Source: Pseudoalteromonas sp. MM1
GTDB lineage: Bacteria; Pseudomonadota; Gammaproteobacteria; Enterobacterales; Alteromonadaceae
Assembly: GCF_030296835.1 (NCBI RefSeq)
Contig: NZ_AP027922.1
Span: 2,108,001-2,172,000 of the forward strand
DNA length: 64,000 bases
Reading direction: 5' to 3'
Every line of letters starts with the position of its first letter. The first letter of the stretch is position 1. Positions 26,444 to 37,031 of this stretch are shown piece by piece. A model generated the notes under the pieces. The model saw only the letters and a program-made list of their open reading frames with translations, did no database searches and was not told the DNA's origin. The position numbers and the translations under genes are program-made.

Positions 26444-27478
26444 TTATTTATCGTCTATCGACTCGCCAGTGCCAAGTAGCGTGGCAACCCAGCGCCCTTC
26501 ATCACTTGCCTCAAGGGCTATTTTAACTATCATAGTAAGCGGTACCGATAGCAACATACCTACAGTTCCTAATAACCAGCCCCAAAATATTAACGACAAA
26601 AACACCACTAAGGTAGAAAGCCCAAGGCCTTTCCCCATAAATTTAGGCTCTACAATGTTACCCATAACCGTATTAATGACCAAGTAGCCTGCTCCAACAA
26701 GCCCCGCGGTCAGTGGACCTTGTGTAATTAGTGCAAGTAATACTGCAGGTACTGCAGCAATAATAGAGCCTATATTAGGGATGTAATTAAACATAAACGC
26801 TAAAACGCCCCACAGTACAAAATAATCAACATCTAAAATCCATAAATAGAATGCGGCAATAACACCTGTGCCTAAACTAACCAAGGTTTTAATTGCTAAA
26901 TATGAATTAATTGAAGCCAAAAAGCGGTCTATTTGTTCCATTTTTCGATCTGGATCGGCAAGTGCCATGTGGATTTTTTTGCTTAGAGTAGGCCCTTCAA
27001 AAAGCATAAACACCACTGTTAATATAATTAAAAACATGTTTGCCATTACACCGCCTAAGCCAGTAAGCATATTAGTGGCTACATCGACCATTTTACCTGG
27101 GTCAAACATGGAGAGGATTTGATCTCTATCGATTAAAATATTGTATTGCGATGCAAGATCGACCAACCACACAAACTCTTCTTTTAGCCGAGCTTTATAT
27201 TCAGGAAGTTGCTGCGAAAAGTCGTTAACAGATTGCCCCACAAGGCCGCCTAAGCTTACACCTAAGCCGACAATTATAAGTACCACAATAACAACAGAAA
27301 CCCCTTTTGGGATGCGATAGCGGCCAAAAAAAGTGATCAGCGGGTTACATACAATGGCAATAAACGCTGCCAAAATAAAGGGGATAATAATAACACTTGC
27401 GGCCTTAATACCGGCTAATACAACCACCAGTGCTGCAAATATTATTAAGCTTTTATTTACACCAGTTAAACTTGCCAA
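26444..27478 (-). CDS. AI-2E family transporter (PerM/TqsA-like)
   Basis: 344 residues with six to eight membrane helices. The family pattern KSLIIFAALVVVLAG, PFILAAFIAIVCNPLI, VLWGVLAFMFNYIPNIGSII and the C-terminal GLSTLVVFLSLIFWGWLLGTVGMLLSVPL are clear. Some relatives export autoinducer-2 or act as Na+/H+ antiporters; the substrate here is not known. Single-gene transcription unit. Confidence 0.92.
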   Translation of the reverse strand: MASLTGVNKSLIIFAALVVVLAGIKAASVIIIPFILAAFIAIVCNPLITFFGRYRIPKGVSVVIVVLIIVGLGVSLGGLVGQSVNDFSQQLPEYKARLKEEFVWLVDLASQYNILIDRDQILSMFDPGKMVDVATNMLTGLGGVMANMFLIILTVVFMLFEGPTLSKKIHMALADPDRKMEQIDRFLASINSYLAIKTLVSLGTGVIAAFYLWILDVDYFVLWGVLAFMFNYIPNIGSIIAAVPAVLLALITQGPLTAGLVGAGYLVINTVMGNIVEPKFMGKGLGLSTLVVFLSLIFWGWLLGTVGMLLSVPLTMIVKIALEASDEGRWVATLLGTGESIDDK

Positions 27479-27648
27479 CGCGCCAATCCTTTTCTAATTA
27501 AACTCGCTTTAGTGTAAGACAAAAACTAATTAAATGAAATATTTACAAAGTGATCGTTGTTTTTAAAATCACGTAATAATTTGCAATAATAGATTTTAAA
27601 TAGTATACATTTTAAACACTTTGTGTACTTATATTTGGTAAGGTTGCT

Positions 27649-28542
27649 ATGCATATATTTTTTACAGGTGCCACTGGGTTAATTGGCAAACACTTAACCC
27701 CCTTTTTATTACATCATCACAAAGTAACTGTACTTAGCCGCAACAAAACGAAAGCACACGTGCTACTAGGGCATAATATTGATGTTGTGACTGACGTAGC
27801 AAATATTGATTTTAACAATATTGATGTTGTTATTAACCTTGCCGGAGAACCAATCGTTAATAAACGATGGACTCAATCACAAAAGAAAATTATTAGAGAC
27901 TCTCGTATAAAGCTCACTGAACAAATTAGTGATGCCATTACAAAGTGTGCTACACCTCCAGCCACGTTTATATCTGGCAGTGCTATTGGTTACTATGGCC
28001 GCCAAGGCGATACCCCCGTTGATGAGCAGAGCAGCGATGTAAATGATGAATTTAGCCATCAGCTATGTAAAGAGTGGGAGCTCGCAGCCCTAAAAGCGCA
28101 AAGTGATAAAACACGGGTGTGTTTATTACGCACAGGAATTGTACTTAGCAAAAACGGTGGCGCTTTAAGTAAAATGCTACCTGCGTTTAAGTTTTTTTTA
28201 GGTGGCCCGATTGGCGATGGTAAACAAGGTATGTCGTGGATACATATTGATGACATGACTCAACTCATTTTATTTATTATTAAGCATAAAGAGGTATTTG
28301 GGCCCGTGAATGCGACTGCACCAGCTCCTGTAAGTAATAAAGTATTTAGTAAAAGTTTAGCAACTGCCCTTTCTCGTCCTGCAGCCTTAACTATGCCAAG
28401 CCCTGTGCTAAAAGTGTTAATGGGTGAAATGTCTGATTTGCTCACTACTGGGCAGTACGTAATACCCAAAAAAGCGTTAGCGCATAATTACCGTTTTCAT
28501 TTTACGGATATAGATTCGGCTTTGAGAAGTTTAATAAAGTAG
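27649..28542 (+). CDS. TIGR01777-family NAD(P)-dependent epimerase (YfcH-like)
   Basis: 297 residues of an extended SDR: the dinucleotide loop is FFTGATGLIGKHL, VVINLAGEPI, FISGSAIGYYGRQGD and WIHIDDM with DLLTTGQYVIPKKAL at the C-terminus are TIGR01777 signatures. The Rossmann fold (residues 1-170) binds NADP. The substrate is unknown across the family. It has its own promoter region and no obvious partners. Confidence 0.93.
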   Translation: MHIFFTGATGLIGKHLTPFLLHHHKVTVLSRNKTKAHVLLGHNIDVVTDVANIDFNNIDVVINLAGEPIVNKRWTQSQKKIIRDSRIKLTEQISDAITKCATPPATFISGSAIGYYGRQGDTPVDEQSSDVNDEFSHQLCKEWELAALKAQSDKTRVCLLRTGIVLSKNGGALSKMLPAFKFFLGGPIGDGKQGMSWIHIDDMTQLILFIIKHKEVFGPVNATAPAPVSNKVFSKSLATALSRPAALTMPSPVLKVLMGEMSDLLTTGQYVIPKKALAHNYRFHFTDIDSALRSLIK

Positions 28543-28671
28543 GTGTATTCAGCATAGATACACCTAATAAAGGTTATAAAATACTACTTTAAGCTGGCTT
28601 GTAAAATTTTTTATACGCCCTAGTATCTAGTCTCCATTAAAATAGTCGTTTTATAATAAAAGAACCTTTAT

Positions 28672-29847
28672 ATGCTGCACTTACCAACCGTTATAAGCCT
28701 TTCTTTTATTTTAAACCTTATAATCGGGCTGTATTTTATCTCTATCTATAAATATAAAAAACAAGCGAGCTTTTTATATTTTGGCCTTGCTTGTAGCACC
28801 TTTACGCTCGCCATTGTCTGCGCAAGCTTACGCGTGCTCCTTAATTGGCCGTTTATTACCCATTACTTTGCAAGTCTATTTATTATTGCTTGCCCACTTT
28901 TTTTAATTATGGGTTTAAAAGCACTCAGCCCTTTAAATAAGAGCATATACAAGCAAGTTAGCTGTTTTCTAATCGTGGCTTCGGTTTTTTTACTCGTAGT
29001 TTACAACACCGCAGCAGAGCAAATATTGGTTAGTTTAATTCTGGCAGGGTTATTTTTGTATGCTTCGCATATTGTTTTAAACACCCGCTTTATAGCAAAA
29101 ATACAGCAGCGTATGTTGTTACTTTGCTTATTACTACATGCAATCGTTATGTTGATACAGGGTGCTTTATTACTATTGCCTTTTTTTACTGAGCTCAGCT
29201 TTAACTTTGCCTCTGTTTTACAAATTACATTAGCGGTACATTTAATACTTGCCACCAGCGCCGCCCTATTGCTGCCTTTTTTGGTGTTTGCCAATACAGA
29301 GCATACGCTCAATACTCTTGCTAATCGTGACCCATTAACCCAGCTATTAAATAAACGCGGCTTAAATGCAGTTGCCAATACGTTATTTAGTAAAATTAGT
29401 ACCGAGCAACCCCTAAGTATTATTATGGTCGATATAGACTTTTTTAAGCGCGTTAACGATGAATACGGGCACGATGCAGGCGATGAGGCAATTAAATGGG
29501 TTGCGCAGCATATTGCAGCGCTTTTTTCTAAGAGCGCAGTTACCTCGCGTGTTGGCGGCGAAGAGTTTGCAATTTTACTTAACCACTGCACTTTAAATGA
29601 GGCACAGTGCGCGGCAAACACCCTCAGAAAAAACATTAAAAACAAGCCTTTTAGCTACTACGGTAATACCATTTATTTAAGAATAAGCGCAGGAGTGGCA
29701 TGCAGCGATTCTCAAACAAACTCTTTTAAATCGCTACTTAGTGCGGCAGATAAGCGCTTGTATATTGCTAAAACCACAGGGCGCGACAAAGTTATATGTA
29801 AATCTGCACAAAACCCTTTTATAAGTAAAAAACCGGTTTGCACATAA
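28672..29847 (+). CDS. Diguanylate cyclase with N-terminal membrane sensor
   Basis: 391 residues. Six or seven hydrophobic helices (about 1-215) form a membrane sensor; the GGDEF domain (about 225-380) has RDPLTQLLNKRGL, VDIDFFKRVNDEYGHDAGD and RVGGEEFAILL, an intact GGEEF active site that should make c-di-GMP. No RxxD inhibitory site is seen just before GGEEF. The signal sensed is unknown. Ends at a palindromic terminator shared with the GH3 gene. Confidence 0.93.
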   Translation: MLHLPTVISLSFILNLIIGLYFISIYKYKKQASFLYFGLACSTFTLAIVCASLRVLLNWPFITHYFASLFIIACPLFLIMGLKALSPLNKSIYKQVSCFLIVASVFLLVVYNTAAEQILVSLILAGLFLYASHIVLNTRFIAKIQQRMLLLCLLLHAIVMLIQGALLLLPFFTELSFNFASVLQITLAVHLILATSAALLLPFLVFANTEHTLNTLANRDPLTQLLNKRGLNAVANTLFSKISTEQPLSIIMVDIDFFKRVNDEYGHDAGDEAIKWVAQHIAALFSKSAVTSRVGGEEFAILLNHCTLNEAQCAANTLRKNIKNKPFSYYGNTIYLRISAGVACSDSQTNSFKSLLSAADKRLYIAKTTGRDKVICKSAQNPFISKKPVCT

Positions 29848-29849
29848 AA

Positions 29850-29873
29850 AAAGCCCTTCAATTGAAGGGCTTT
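29850..29873. terminator. Bidirectional palindromic terminator
   Basis: AAAGCCCTTCAA/TTGAAGGGCTTT is a perfect 12-bp inverted repeat with no spacer, flanked by A and T runs. It lies between the convergent cyclase and GH3 genes. Confidence 0.8.
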
Positions 29874-29897
29874 GACATACACACTAAAACAAAATGA

Positions 29898-32450
29898 TTA
29901 CTGACATTTAAGCCCAGCAGAGTCTGCCTTATTAGGCACAAACTGAATGTTTGCTACCGATACTGAGGTTTTGCTGCTTGCATGTAAACTAAACGGGCTT
30001 GTAAGGCTTGCAAAATCTACGCCTTGGTTAGCAAAACAACGTAAGTCTACCGACACCGATTGCCATTTATTTTTGATTGATTGATCAACCATTTTACTCA
30101 ATGCAATCGCACCACCACACTCACCTGAACAAGTCATAGCAAGGTTTACATCATCGGTTAGTGGCTCATTGAGTTTAATATCAAAACTAATAACGCCATT
30201 AGCCTCTAAATACGTAATGGTATCTTCTGCAAAGCTTGTGACTATTTCAGCACTTGCCTTTTGCTCGCCACTAAAATTAAATTGGCGTGCGTCTTCTTGA
30301 ACTGTTTTATCCTCAGTACGGTATTTAAGTGCCCCCAGTTGATGAGTACTGCTTGATACATCTAATAGCTCATCGCCAGATTTAAGTAATAAACGCCACG
30401 GAGCAACCGGTGCGCCAACTAAAATATCCATATTAGTGAGCGCTGAGTTATCTAATTTAGAGTCTTCGTCTAAATTATCAGCTAATACATTTTTATCGCC
30501 ATAAGTTAAACCAAAGCCGTACGGTAATAATGGGCTGTAATCGTCATCGCCTTTATTAACCGTTGCTTGTACTGCTGTTTTAGGCCATGAAAACGAAAGC
30601 TTGCCGCTAAAGTCATGTTGAATGCTGCCATCTTTGGCTTTTAAAATAACATCGGCAATACCGCAGCCCTCTGTACCTGGCAGCCATGCTGCAACAAATG
30701 CATCTGAGGCATTCAATTCACTGTTAACCCACATAGGGCGACCCGAAATAAATACCGATACAACCGCAATATCCTGCTTTTTTAATGACTTTAATAACGC
30801 GAGCGATTTTTTATTACCGCGCTCAAATTCAAGGTTATCTCTATCGCCGTGGCCTTCTGCATAAGGCTCCTCTCCAAATACCACAACGGCTACATCTGGG
30901 CGCTGATCATATGAGCCATCTGCACTTAAAATGGCACGACCACCCGCCTGCGTAATTTGTTTTTCAAGACCTGCATAAATAGACGTAGCTCCAGGAAAAT
31001 CGGCATTTTTGTTATTAGTCCCTTGCCACGTAATACTCCAACCACCCGACTGCTTACCTATGTTATCGGCGCCATCGCCAGCAATTAATACAGTTTGGTT
31101 TGCATCAAGAGGCAAAATATTGTTTTTATTTTTAAGTAAAACAAGTGATTCGCGTACTGCTTGACGCGCAACTTCGCGGTGCTGCTGCGCACCAATTAGC
31201 TCCGTTTTACCCGAGAACTGACGCTTAGCCGGGCTTGGTTTATCAAATAAACCGGCACGCAATTTAACGCGTAAAATTCTACTTACTGCATCATCAATGC
31301 GCGACATGCTGATTTCGCCAGCTTTCACTTGCGCTATGGTGTTTTCGTACAGCGGCTTCCAAGCGCCCGTTGGCACCATAAAAATATCTAGCCCCGCATT
31401 AACAGCCTGTGCACAGCTCTCGTTTGTACAGCCTTCAATCTGGCCGTGGCCGTTCCAATCACCTACAACAAAGCCATCAAAGCCCATGCGAGTTTTAAGC
31501 ACATCCGTTAACAGGTATTTATTGCCGTGGTTCTTAACCCCATGCCAGCTATTAAACGATGCCATAACCGACTGACTCCCCGCCGATAAGCCGCCTACAT
31601 AACCTTGGGCATGTATATCAAACAAATCTTGCTCACTGTCGATATTATTACCTTGGTCATCGCCATCAACTGTGCCGCCATCACCTAAAAAGTGCTTAAC
31701 GGTGCTAATAACGCGTTTATCACTTAAAAAGTCGCCATCAGCCTTACCCTGTAAACCATTTACAATTGCGGCGGAATAATCGCGTACAATACGAGGGTCT
31801 TCTGAATAACCTTCATAGGTTCTGCCCCAGCGGTCGTCACGCACAACAGCCACTGTAGGTGCAAATACCCAATCAATACCCGTTGCCATTACTTCAACCG
31901 CAGTGATAGCTGCTATTTGTTCAATCAATGCTGGGTTGTTTGCCGCACCTAAACCAATATTATGCGGAAACAAGGTCGCGCCAATTACATTATTGTGACC
32001 ATGCACCGCATCGGTGCCCCACATTGTCGGTATTTTACTGCCATCAATAGAATCATCTACCGACGCCTGATAAAAATCTTCAGCCAACTTTACCCAGTCC
32101 ATTGGTGTTGCGTGTTTATCACCATTAGGAAAGGCACCGCCTCCGTTTAGGTATGAGCCAAAGCCATATTTGCGCATGTCTTCAACGGTAATATCACGAA
32201 TTTCTGGTTGAATCATTTGAGCTACTTTTTGCTCAAGTGTCATCGTTTTTAAATAATCGGCTATTTTGGCTTCAATTTCTGGGTCTTGTTTTACGGCAAT
32301 ATTAAGTTTTGGCCAAATTTGTTCTGTTTTAGACAACGCATTATTAGCTTCAGGAGTGGTTGGCGCGTCATTTGAACAAGCCGCTAAAATGCCTACTGAT
32401 GCAATTAATGAGGCACGTGCTATTTTATTAAGTGAAAAAGGGGTTTTCAT
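29898..32450 (-). CDS. GH3 exo-beta-glucanase, outer-membrane lipoprotein (ExoP-like)
   Basis: 850 residues. A lipobox (LAACSND near residue 22-28) predicts a lipoprotein. The GH3 barrel (about 60-400) has GTDAVHGHNNV, VKHFLGDGGT and the nucleophile Asp in GFDGFVVGDWNGHG. The second GH3 lobe spans about 420-640 (SGRPMWVNSE, AAWLPGTEG). A C-terminal domain of about 170 residues resembles the extra beta-sandwich of ExoP, an exo-1,3/1,4-beta-glucanase known from Pseudoalteromonas. It should release glucose from beta-glucans outside the cell. The start overlaps the transporter stop by one base (TAATG). Confidence 0.93.
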   Translation of the reverse strand: MKTPFSLNKIARASLIASVGILAACSNDAPTTPEANNALSKTEQIWPKLNIAVKQDPEIEAKIADYLKTMTLEQKVAQMIQPEIRDITVEDMRKYGFGSYLNGGGAFPNGDKHATPMDWVKLAEDFYQASVDDSIDGSKIPTMWGTDAVHGHNNVIGATLFPHNIGLGAANNPALIEQIAAITAVEVMATGIDWVFAPTVAVVRDDRWGRTYEGYSEDPRIVRDYSAAIVNGLQGKADGDFLSDKRVISTVKHFLGDGGTVDGDDQGNNIDSEQDLFDIHAQGYVGGLSAGSQSVMASFNSWHGVKNHGNKYLLTDVLKTRMGFDGFVVGDWNGHGQIEGCTNESCAQAVNAGLDIFMVPTGAWKPLYENTIAQVKAGEISMSRIDDAVSRILRVKLRAGLFDKPSPAKRQFSGKTELIGAQQHREVARQAVRESLVLLKNKNNILPLDANQTVLIAGDGADNIGKQSGGWSITWQGTNNKNADFPGATSIYAGLEKQITQAGGRAILSADGSYDQRPDVAVVVFGEEPYAEGHGDRDNLEFERGNKKSLALLKSLKKQDIAVVSVFISGRPMWVNSELNASDAFVAAWLPGTEGCGIADVILKAKDGSIQHDFSGKLSFSWPKTAVQATVNKGDDDYSPLLPYGFGLTYGDKNVLADNLDEDSKLDNSALTNMDILVGAPVAPWRLLLKSGDELLDVSSSTHQLGALKYRTEDKTVQEDARQFNFSGEQKASAEIVTSFAEDTITYLEANGVISFDIKLNEPLTDDVNLAMTCSGECGGAIALSKMVDQSIKNKWQSVSVDLRCFANQGVDFASLTSPFSLHASSKTSVSVANIQFVPNKADSAGLKCQ

Positions 32451-33724
32451 TATAGAGTCTCCTGAGCTTGAACTGGTTTACTTGCGCTTAAACCATAAAA
32501 CGCGATAAATAAGTAACAAAAAATAGGTAAAACATACGAAAGTTGAACACCCACACTATCAGCAAGTGCACCTTGTAAAAGTGGCACTATTGCCCCCCCA
32601 ACAATCGCCAAGCACAAAATACCAGAGCCTTGCGCGGTATGCTTACCAAGGCCATTTAACGCTAAACTAAAAATAGTTGGGAACATAATAGAATTGAATA
32701 AACCAACCAGTAGTATTGACCACATTGCTAATTGACCCGACGTGCTCATAGCAATAAACACTAAAACAATGGCCATACTTGCGTTAAAGCCAAGCACTTT
32801 ACCAGCGGGTAATTTTTGCATGACGGCTGCACCAATAAAACGCCCCACCATAGCTCCACCAAAATAGTATGTGATGTAGTGAGCGGCAACATGCTCTTTT
32901 AAACCAGCAATATTTTCTTGTGCTAAAAAGCTAACTAAAAAACTGCCAATTGCAACCTCTGCGCCTACATACATAAATATACCTACAGCACCGAGTGTTA
33001 GGTGACGGTACTGCCATGCACTACCCTCAATGGTCTCTGACTTTTCAGCGGCTTGTTTTTGCTCATTCATTATGTCTGGCAATTTAAGCCATGCAAAAAT
33101 ACCGGCTAGTAAAATAAGCATGCCTGCTAATAGTAAATAAGGAAGTTGTACCGATTCTGCATTTTGTGCCGGTGTTAAAAACGCCTCAGAAGCAGAGTCA
33201 AGAATCAAAAATGCACCAAATGTAGGAGCAACCGTAGTGCCTAGCGCATTAAATGCTTGCGTTAGAGTAAGGCGAGAAGACGCTGTTTTAGGGGCGCCCA
33301 ATAAACTTACATAAGGGTTTGCAGAAACCTGCAATAAGGTAATACCGCTTGCCAGTACAAATAAAGCAAACAAAAATACTGGGTAATTATGTAGCGCCGC
33401 GGCTGGGTAAAAAAGTACACAACCACATGCTGCTATAAGTAACCCCACTACAATGCCTTTTTTATAGCCTAATTTTTTAACTATATAGCCACTTGGCAGT
33501 GACATTAAAAAATAAGCGCCAAAAAAACAAAATTGCACCAGCATGGCTTGTGCATAAGTTAGGTTAAACACCGCTTTTAAATGCGGGATTAAAATATCGT
33601 TTAAGCAGGTAATAAATCCCCACATAAAGAATAAAGTAGTTAAAGAAGTTAATGCAAAACCATAGTTTTTATCTTGGTAGTTTTGCGACTGTGTGTGTGT
33701 CCTCAGTGGTGCTGAACTGGCCAT
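32450..33724 (-). CDS. FucP-type MFS sugar transporter
   Basis: 424 residues, about 12 helices. [23 protein letters not shown] and [19 protein letters not shown] and [26 protein letters not shown] are characteristic of FucP and GluP sugar:H+ (or Na+) symporters. It is the first gene of the minus-strand operon with GH3, so it probably takes up the glucose or cellobiose released. The divergent promoter region with an operator and a MITE-like repeat lies upstream. Confidence 0.9.
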   Translation of the reverse strand: MASSAPLRTHTQSQNYQDKNYGFALTSLTTLFFMWGFITCLNDILIPHLKAVFNLTYAQAMLVQFCFFGAYFLMSLPSGYIVKKLGYKKGIVVGLLIAACGCVLFYPAAALHNYPVFLFALFVLASGITLLQVSANPYVSLLGAPKTASSRLTLTQAFNALGTTVAPTFGAFLILDSASEAFLTPAQNAESVQLPYLLLAGMLILLAGIFAWLKLPDIMNEQKQAAEKSETIEGSAWQYRHLTLGAVGIFMYVGAEVAIGSFLVSFLAQENIAGLKEHVAAHYITYYFGGAMVGRFIGAAVMQKLPAGKVLGFNASMAIVLVFIAMSTSGQLAMWSILLVGLFNSIMFPTIFSLALNGLGKHTAQGSGILCLAIVGGAIVPLLQGALADSVGVQLSYVLPIFCYLFIAFYGLSASKPVQAQETL

Positions 33725-33750
33725 GGGCTCTCCGCAATTTATTATTATAA

Positions 33751-34021
33751 ATTAGGGCGTGTTGTTCTTTGCGGATTGAGATTTGTTCAATCTAGGGGCG
33801 ATTAAATCGCGGCGCGAGGTTTGTAACCTAGTGGGCTAAGTAAAAACCAAGCAACAAAGAGTTAATCGTCCCTAGAAAGAACCCGAAGGGCAACGTATGT
33901 TTGGCATTTATGCTGCGTTATCGCCTATTTATGGGGAATAACCACACTTCATAGGCTCTGCCTTGCCTAAAACCAAACATACAGCTGCAAATTCAACCAT
34001 CAAAGATCAATACGCCCTAAT
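33751..34021. mobile_element. MITE-like non-coding element with terminal inverted repeats
   Basis: ATTAGGGCGTGTTGTTCTTT at the left and, reversed, ATTAGGGCGTATTGATCTTT at the right: 18 of the first 20 bases agree. There is no open frame inside. An internal hairpin (TCTAGGGGCGATTAA against a later TTAATCGTCCCTAGA) is visible. Such short elements with terminal repeats move by a transposase supplied in trans. I could not see a clear target duplication beyond the short A/T flanks. Confidence 0.65.
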
Positions 34022-34104
34022 ACAAAAGTCGTTATTAAAAATTGCCGTGTAACCCAGCAACATTAAAGAGTTGACCTTCGTATCAATTAACACTAATCTA
34101 AAAA

Positions 34105-34118
34105 TGTAAGCGCTTTCA
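34105..34118 (+). promoter_or_regulatory. LacI-family operator
   Basis: TGTAAGCGCTTTCA is a near-perfect palindrome of the LacI/GalR type (TGNAANCG-NTTNCA with central CG), one mismatch between half-sites. It lies 130 bases before the GH1 start and in the region shared with the GH3/MFS operon, with the LacI gene at 37032 nearby. It is the likely binding site of that repressor. Confidence 0.65.
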
Positions 34119-34247
34119 CGTGTAATTAAATACGAACATGTAACATATTTCAACAAGTTTTATTTTTTTATAAACGCGCCCTTACGCTTCATCGCAGTAA
34201 ATACAGTGGCTATTTATGCATTTAAGGTTTAAAAAGGTTTGTTACTA

Positions 34248-35579
34248 ATGACAAAATTATCGTTACCATCTCATTCACCTCTATTAACAAAAAACTTTGT
34301 TTATGGTGTGGCTACGGCATCATTTCAAATTGAAGGCGGGGTTGAGCATCGCCTACCCTGTATATGGGATACCTTTTGCGATACACCCAACAAAATAGCC
34401 GACAGCTCAAATGGGCATGTTGCCTGCGATCATTTCAACCAGTGGCAAAACGATATTGAATTAATAGACTCGCTTGGCGTAGATGCGTATCGACTTTCTA
34501 TCTCTTGGCCGCGAGTTATCACCTTATCGGGCGAGCTAAACCCTGAGGGCGTAAATTTTTATATTAATATTCTTGATGAGCTCAATAAGCGCAACATTAA
34601 AGCGTTCGTAACGCTATATCACTGGGATTTACCTCAACATTTAGAAGATAAAGGCGGCTGGTTAAATCGCGATACAGCTTATGAATTTGCTCGGTATGTA
34701 AAGCTTATTAGCCAAGCATTTGGCGAGCGGGTGTTTTCGTACGCGACCCTAAATGAGCCATTTTGCAGTGCCTTTTTAGGCTACGAAGTAGGCATACATG
34801 CTCCAGGTTTAGTGGGCAAAGAGTACGGTAAAAAAGCGGCTCACCATTTATTGCTTGCCCATGGATTGGCAATGGATGTGCTAAAACACACCTCGCCTAA
34901 TACTCAAAATGGTATTGTGCTTAATTTTACACCTTGCTATCCCTTAACGCAGTCAGCAGAAGATATAAATGCAGCCCGTTACGCCGATGATTATTTAAAT
35001 CAATGGTATATGAAACCAATAATGGACGGCCAATACCCAGAAATTATAAAACAGCTTCCTAGCCATCAGCAGCCTGAAATCCACCCAGGCGATATGGACA
35101 TAATTTCACAGTCTATTGATTACTTAGGCATTAATTTTTATACGCGCCAAATATACAAAGCGCATCCTAGCAATATATACGAGCCACTTGATCCACAAGG
35201 GCCTCTAACCGACATGGGCTGGGAAATTTACCCGCAGTCGTTTACCGATTTACTTGTAGCACTTAACAATACCTACACCTTACCGCCTATTTATATTACC
35301 GAGAACGGCGCGGCGATGCCCGACGCCATTAAAAATGGCGAGGTAAACGATGTAGATCGCGTAAACTATTATCATAGCCACTTAAATGCCGTGCACGATG
35401 CCACAGCACAAGGGGTTAATATTATTGGTTACTTTGCGTGGAGCTTAATGGATAATTTTGAATGGGCTGAGGGCTATCTAAAACGCTTTGGTATTGTTTA
35501 CGTTGATTATAAAACTCAGCAACGTACTATAAAAGCCAGTGGCCAAGCTTATAAAAGCTTAATACAAAGCCGTAAATAG
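34248..35579 (+). CDS. GH1 beta-glucosidase
   Basis: 443 residues from ATG 34248, with AAGG in good position. The acid/base Glu is in SYATLNEPFCSA and the nucleophile Glu in PPIYITENGAAM; TALYHW-type TLYHWDLPQHLEDKGGW and the C-terminal YFAWSLMDNFEWAEGY are invariant GH1 motifs. Without a signal peptide, it acts in the cytosol on imported cellobiose or aryl-glucosides. It is the first gene of GH1-symporter-LacI. Confidence 0.94.
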   Translation: MTKLSLPSHSPLLTKNFVYGVATASFQIEGGVEHRLPCIWDTFCDTPNKIADSSNGHVACDHFNQWQNDIELIDSLGVDAYRLSISWPRVITLSGELNPEGVNFYINILDELNKRNIKAFVTLYHWDLPQHLEDKGGWLNRDTAYEFARYVKLISQAFGERVFSYATLNEPFCSAFLGYEVGIHAPGLVGKEYGKKAAHHLLLAHGLAMDVLKHTSPNTQNGIVLNFTPCYPLTQSAEDINAARYADDYLNQWYMKPIMDGQYPEIIKQLPSHQQPEIHPGDMDIISQSIDYLGINFYTRQIYKAHPSNIYEPLDPQGPLTDMGWEIYPQSFTDLLVALNNTYTLPPIYITENGAAMPDAIKNGEVNDVDRVNYYHSHLNAVHDATAQGVNIIGYFAWSLMDNFEWAEGYLKRFGIVYVDYKTQQRTIKASGQAYKSLIQSRK

Positions 35580-35639
35580 CCAATAAAAGCTATACGATTA
35601 ATCGCATAAATAAAAATCAAAAAGCGAGTACCTAACATC

Positions 35640-36968
35640 ATGATAAGTGTAAAAGAAAAAATAGCCTATGGCCTTGGCGATACGGCGAGTAATATTATTT
35701 TTCAAACAGTTATGATGTTTTTAATGCTTTACTACACAGATGTAGTAGGGCTTTCTCCTGCGGTGGTAGGCACCCTATTTTTAGTGGTTAGATTGTTTGA
35801 TGCCATCACCGACCCGGTTATGGGTAACTTAGCCGATAAAACCAAATCGCGCTTTGGCCATTTTAGGCCCTATTTATTGTGGCTTGCCCTGCCCTTTGCG
35901 CTTATTAGTATTTTAGCTTTTACCACGCCAGAGCTTGAAGGCACAGATAAAATTATTTACGCCTTTACCACCTACACCTTGCTTATGGTGGCGTATACCG
36001 CCATAAATATTCCTTACTGCGCATTAGGTGGGGTGCTCACAAGCGATGTAAAAGAGCGTGTTAGCGTGCAATCGTATCGTTTTGTGTTTGGTATGTTAGG
36101 CGGCGTTATTGTCGCCGGCTGTACAATGCCAATGGTTGAATACTTTGGCCAAGGCGATAACGCCAAAGGCTATCAATACACCATGACGGCAATGAGCTTG
36201 CTTGGCTTAGTGTTATTCTTACTGTGTTTTTTTGGTACCAAAGAGCGCGTAGAGCAACCTCCTGAGCAAAACCTGTCGTTGTTTAAAAGTTTAAAAACCT
36301 TGATTAAAAACGATCAATGGCGTGTCCTGTGCGCTGCCGCACTGTTTTTACTCACTGGCCAAGTATTGCGTTTAACCTTAGGGGTTTATTACGTTAAATA
36401 CTATTTAGGGCAAGAAGATTTAATTACCTCCTTTATGACCTTAGGCGTGTTTGCCAGTATGGTTGGGTGTGCGTGTGCTCAGCCGTTGGCTAAACGGTTT
36501 TGTAAAATAAAAGCCTATATTAGTTTGCAGTTAATTGCTGCAGGCATATGCATTGCGAGCTATTTTATCTCCCCTGATAACATTACTTTGGCATTTGCCG
36601 CCTTTATTTTGTGGAAGTTTTTTTTAGATATGGCCACCCCGCTACTGTGGGCAAAAATGGCCGACACCATAGACTACGGGCACCACAAAACTGGGGTAAG
36701 AATTACTGGCCTTGTGTATTCGGGCGTTATATTTTTCATAAAAATGGGTGTGGCGTTAGGCGGGGCAATTGCAGGCTGGCTGCTGTCTTTTTATAATTAT
36801 CAGGCGCAAACAATGCAGAGCCTGGATACGCAGCAAGGTATTTTATTATCGTTTACTATTATACCGGCGTTTGGTTCTTTGTTTGTTGCTTTTATTATGC
36901 GTAAATACACGCTCAATAACGCACAGTTAGCCTCTATACAGGCATCGCTAAAAACTAGTGCTAGTTAA
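35640..36968 (+). CDS. GPH-family glycoside/pentoside/hexuronide:cation symporter
   Basis: 442 residues, about 12 helices. KIAYGLGDTASNIIFQTVM, FDAITDPVMGNLADKTKSRFG and RPYLLWLALPF are the MelB/GPH signature. It lies 60 bases after the GH1 gene and presumably imports the beta-glucoside that GH1 splits. Na+ or H+ coupling cannot be told from sequence. Confidence 0.92.
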   Translation: MISVKEKIAYGLGDTASNIIFQTVMMFLMLYYTDVVGLSPAVVGTLFLVVRLFDAITDPVMGNLADKTKSRFGHFRPYLLWLALPFALISILAFTTPELEGTDKIIYAFTTYTLLMVAYTAINIPYCALGGVLTSDVKERVSVQSYRFVFGMLGGVIVAGCTMPMVEYFGQGDNAKGYQYTMTAMSLLGLVLFLLCFFGTKERVEQPPEQNLSLFKSLKTLIKNDQWRVLCAAALFLLTGQVLRLTLGVYYVKYYLGQEDLITSFMTLGVFASMVGCACAQPLAKRFCKIKAYISLQLIAAGICIASYFISPDNITLAFAAFILWKFFLDMATPLLWAKMADTIDYGHHKTGVRITGLVYSGVIFFIKMGVALGGAIAGWLLSFYNYQAQTMQSLDTQQGILLSFTIIPAFGSLFVAFIMRKYTLNNAQLASIQASLKTSAS

Positions 36969-37031
36969 CATTTAGTGGGTACGGTATTATTTGCCTGCTA
37001 AAATAAAGGATATAAGTGAGTTAACAATAAC

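Larger units (their letters stand above)
33725..34247. other. Divergent regulatory region of the beta-glucoside locus
   Basis: 523 bases between the minus-strand transporter and the plus-strand GH1 gene. It contains a 271-bp MITE-like element (33751-34021) and a LacI-type operator at 34105-34118; the rest is AT-rich promoter sequence. No gene fits here. Confidence 0.6.
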
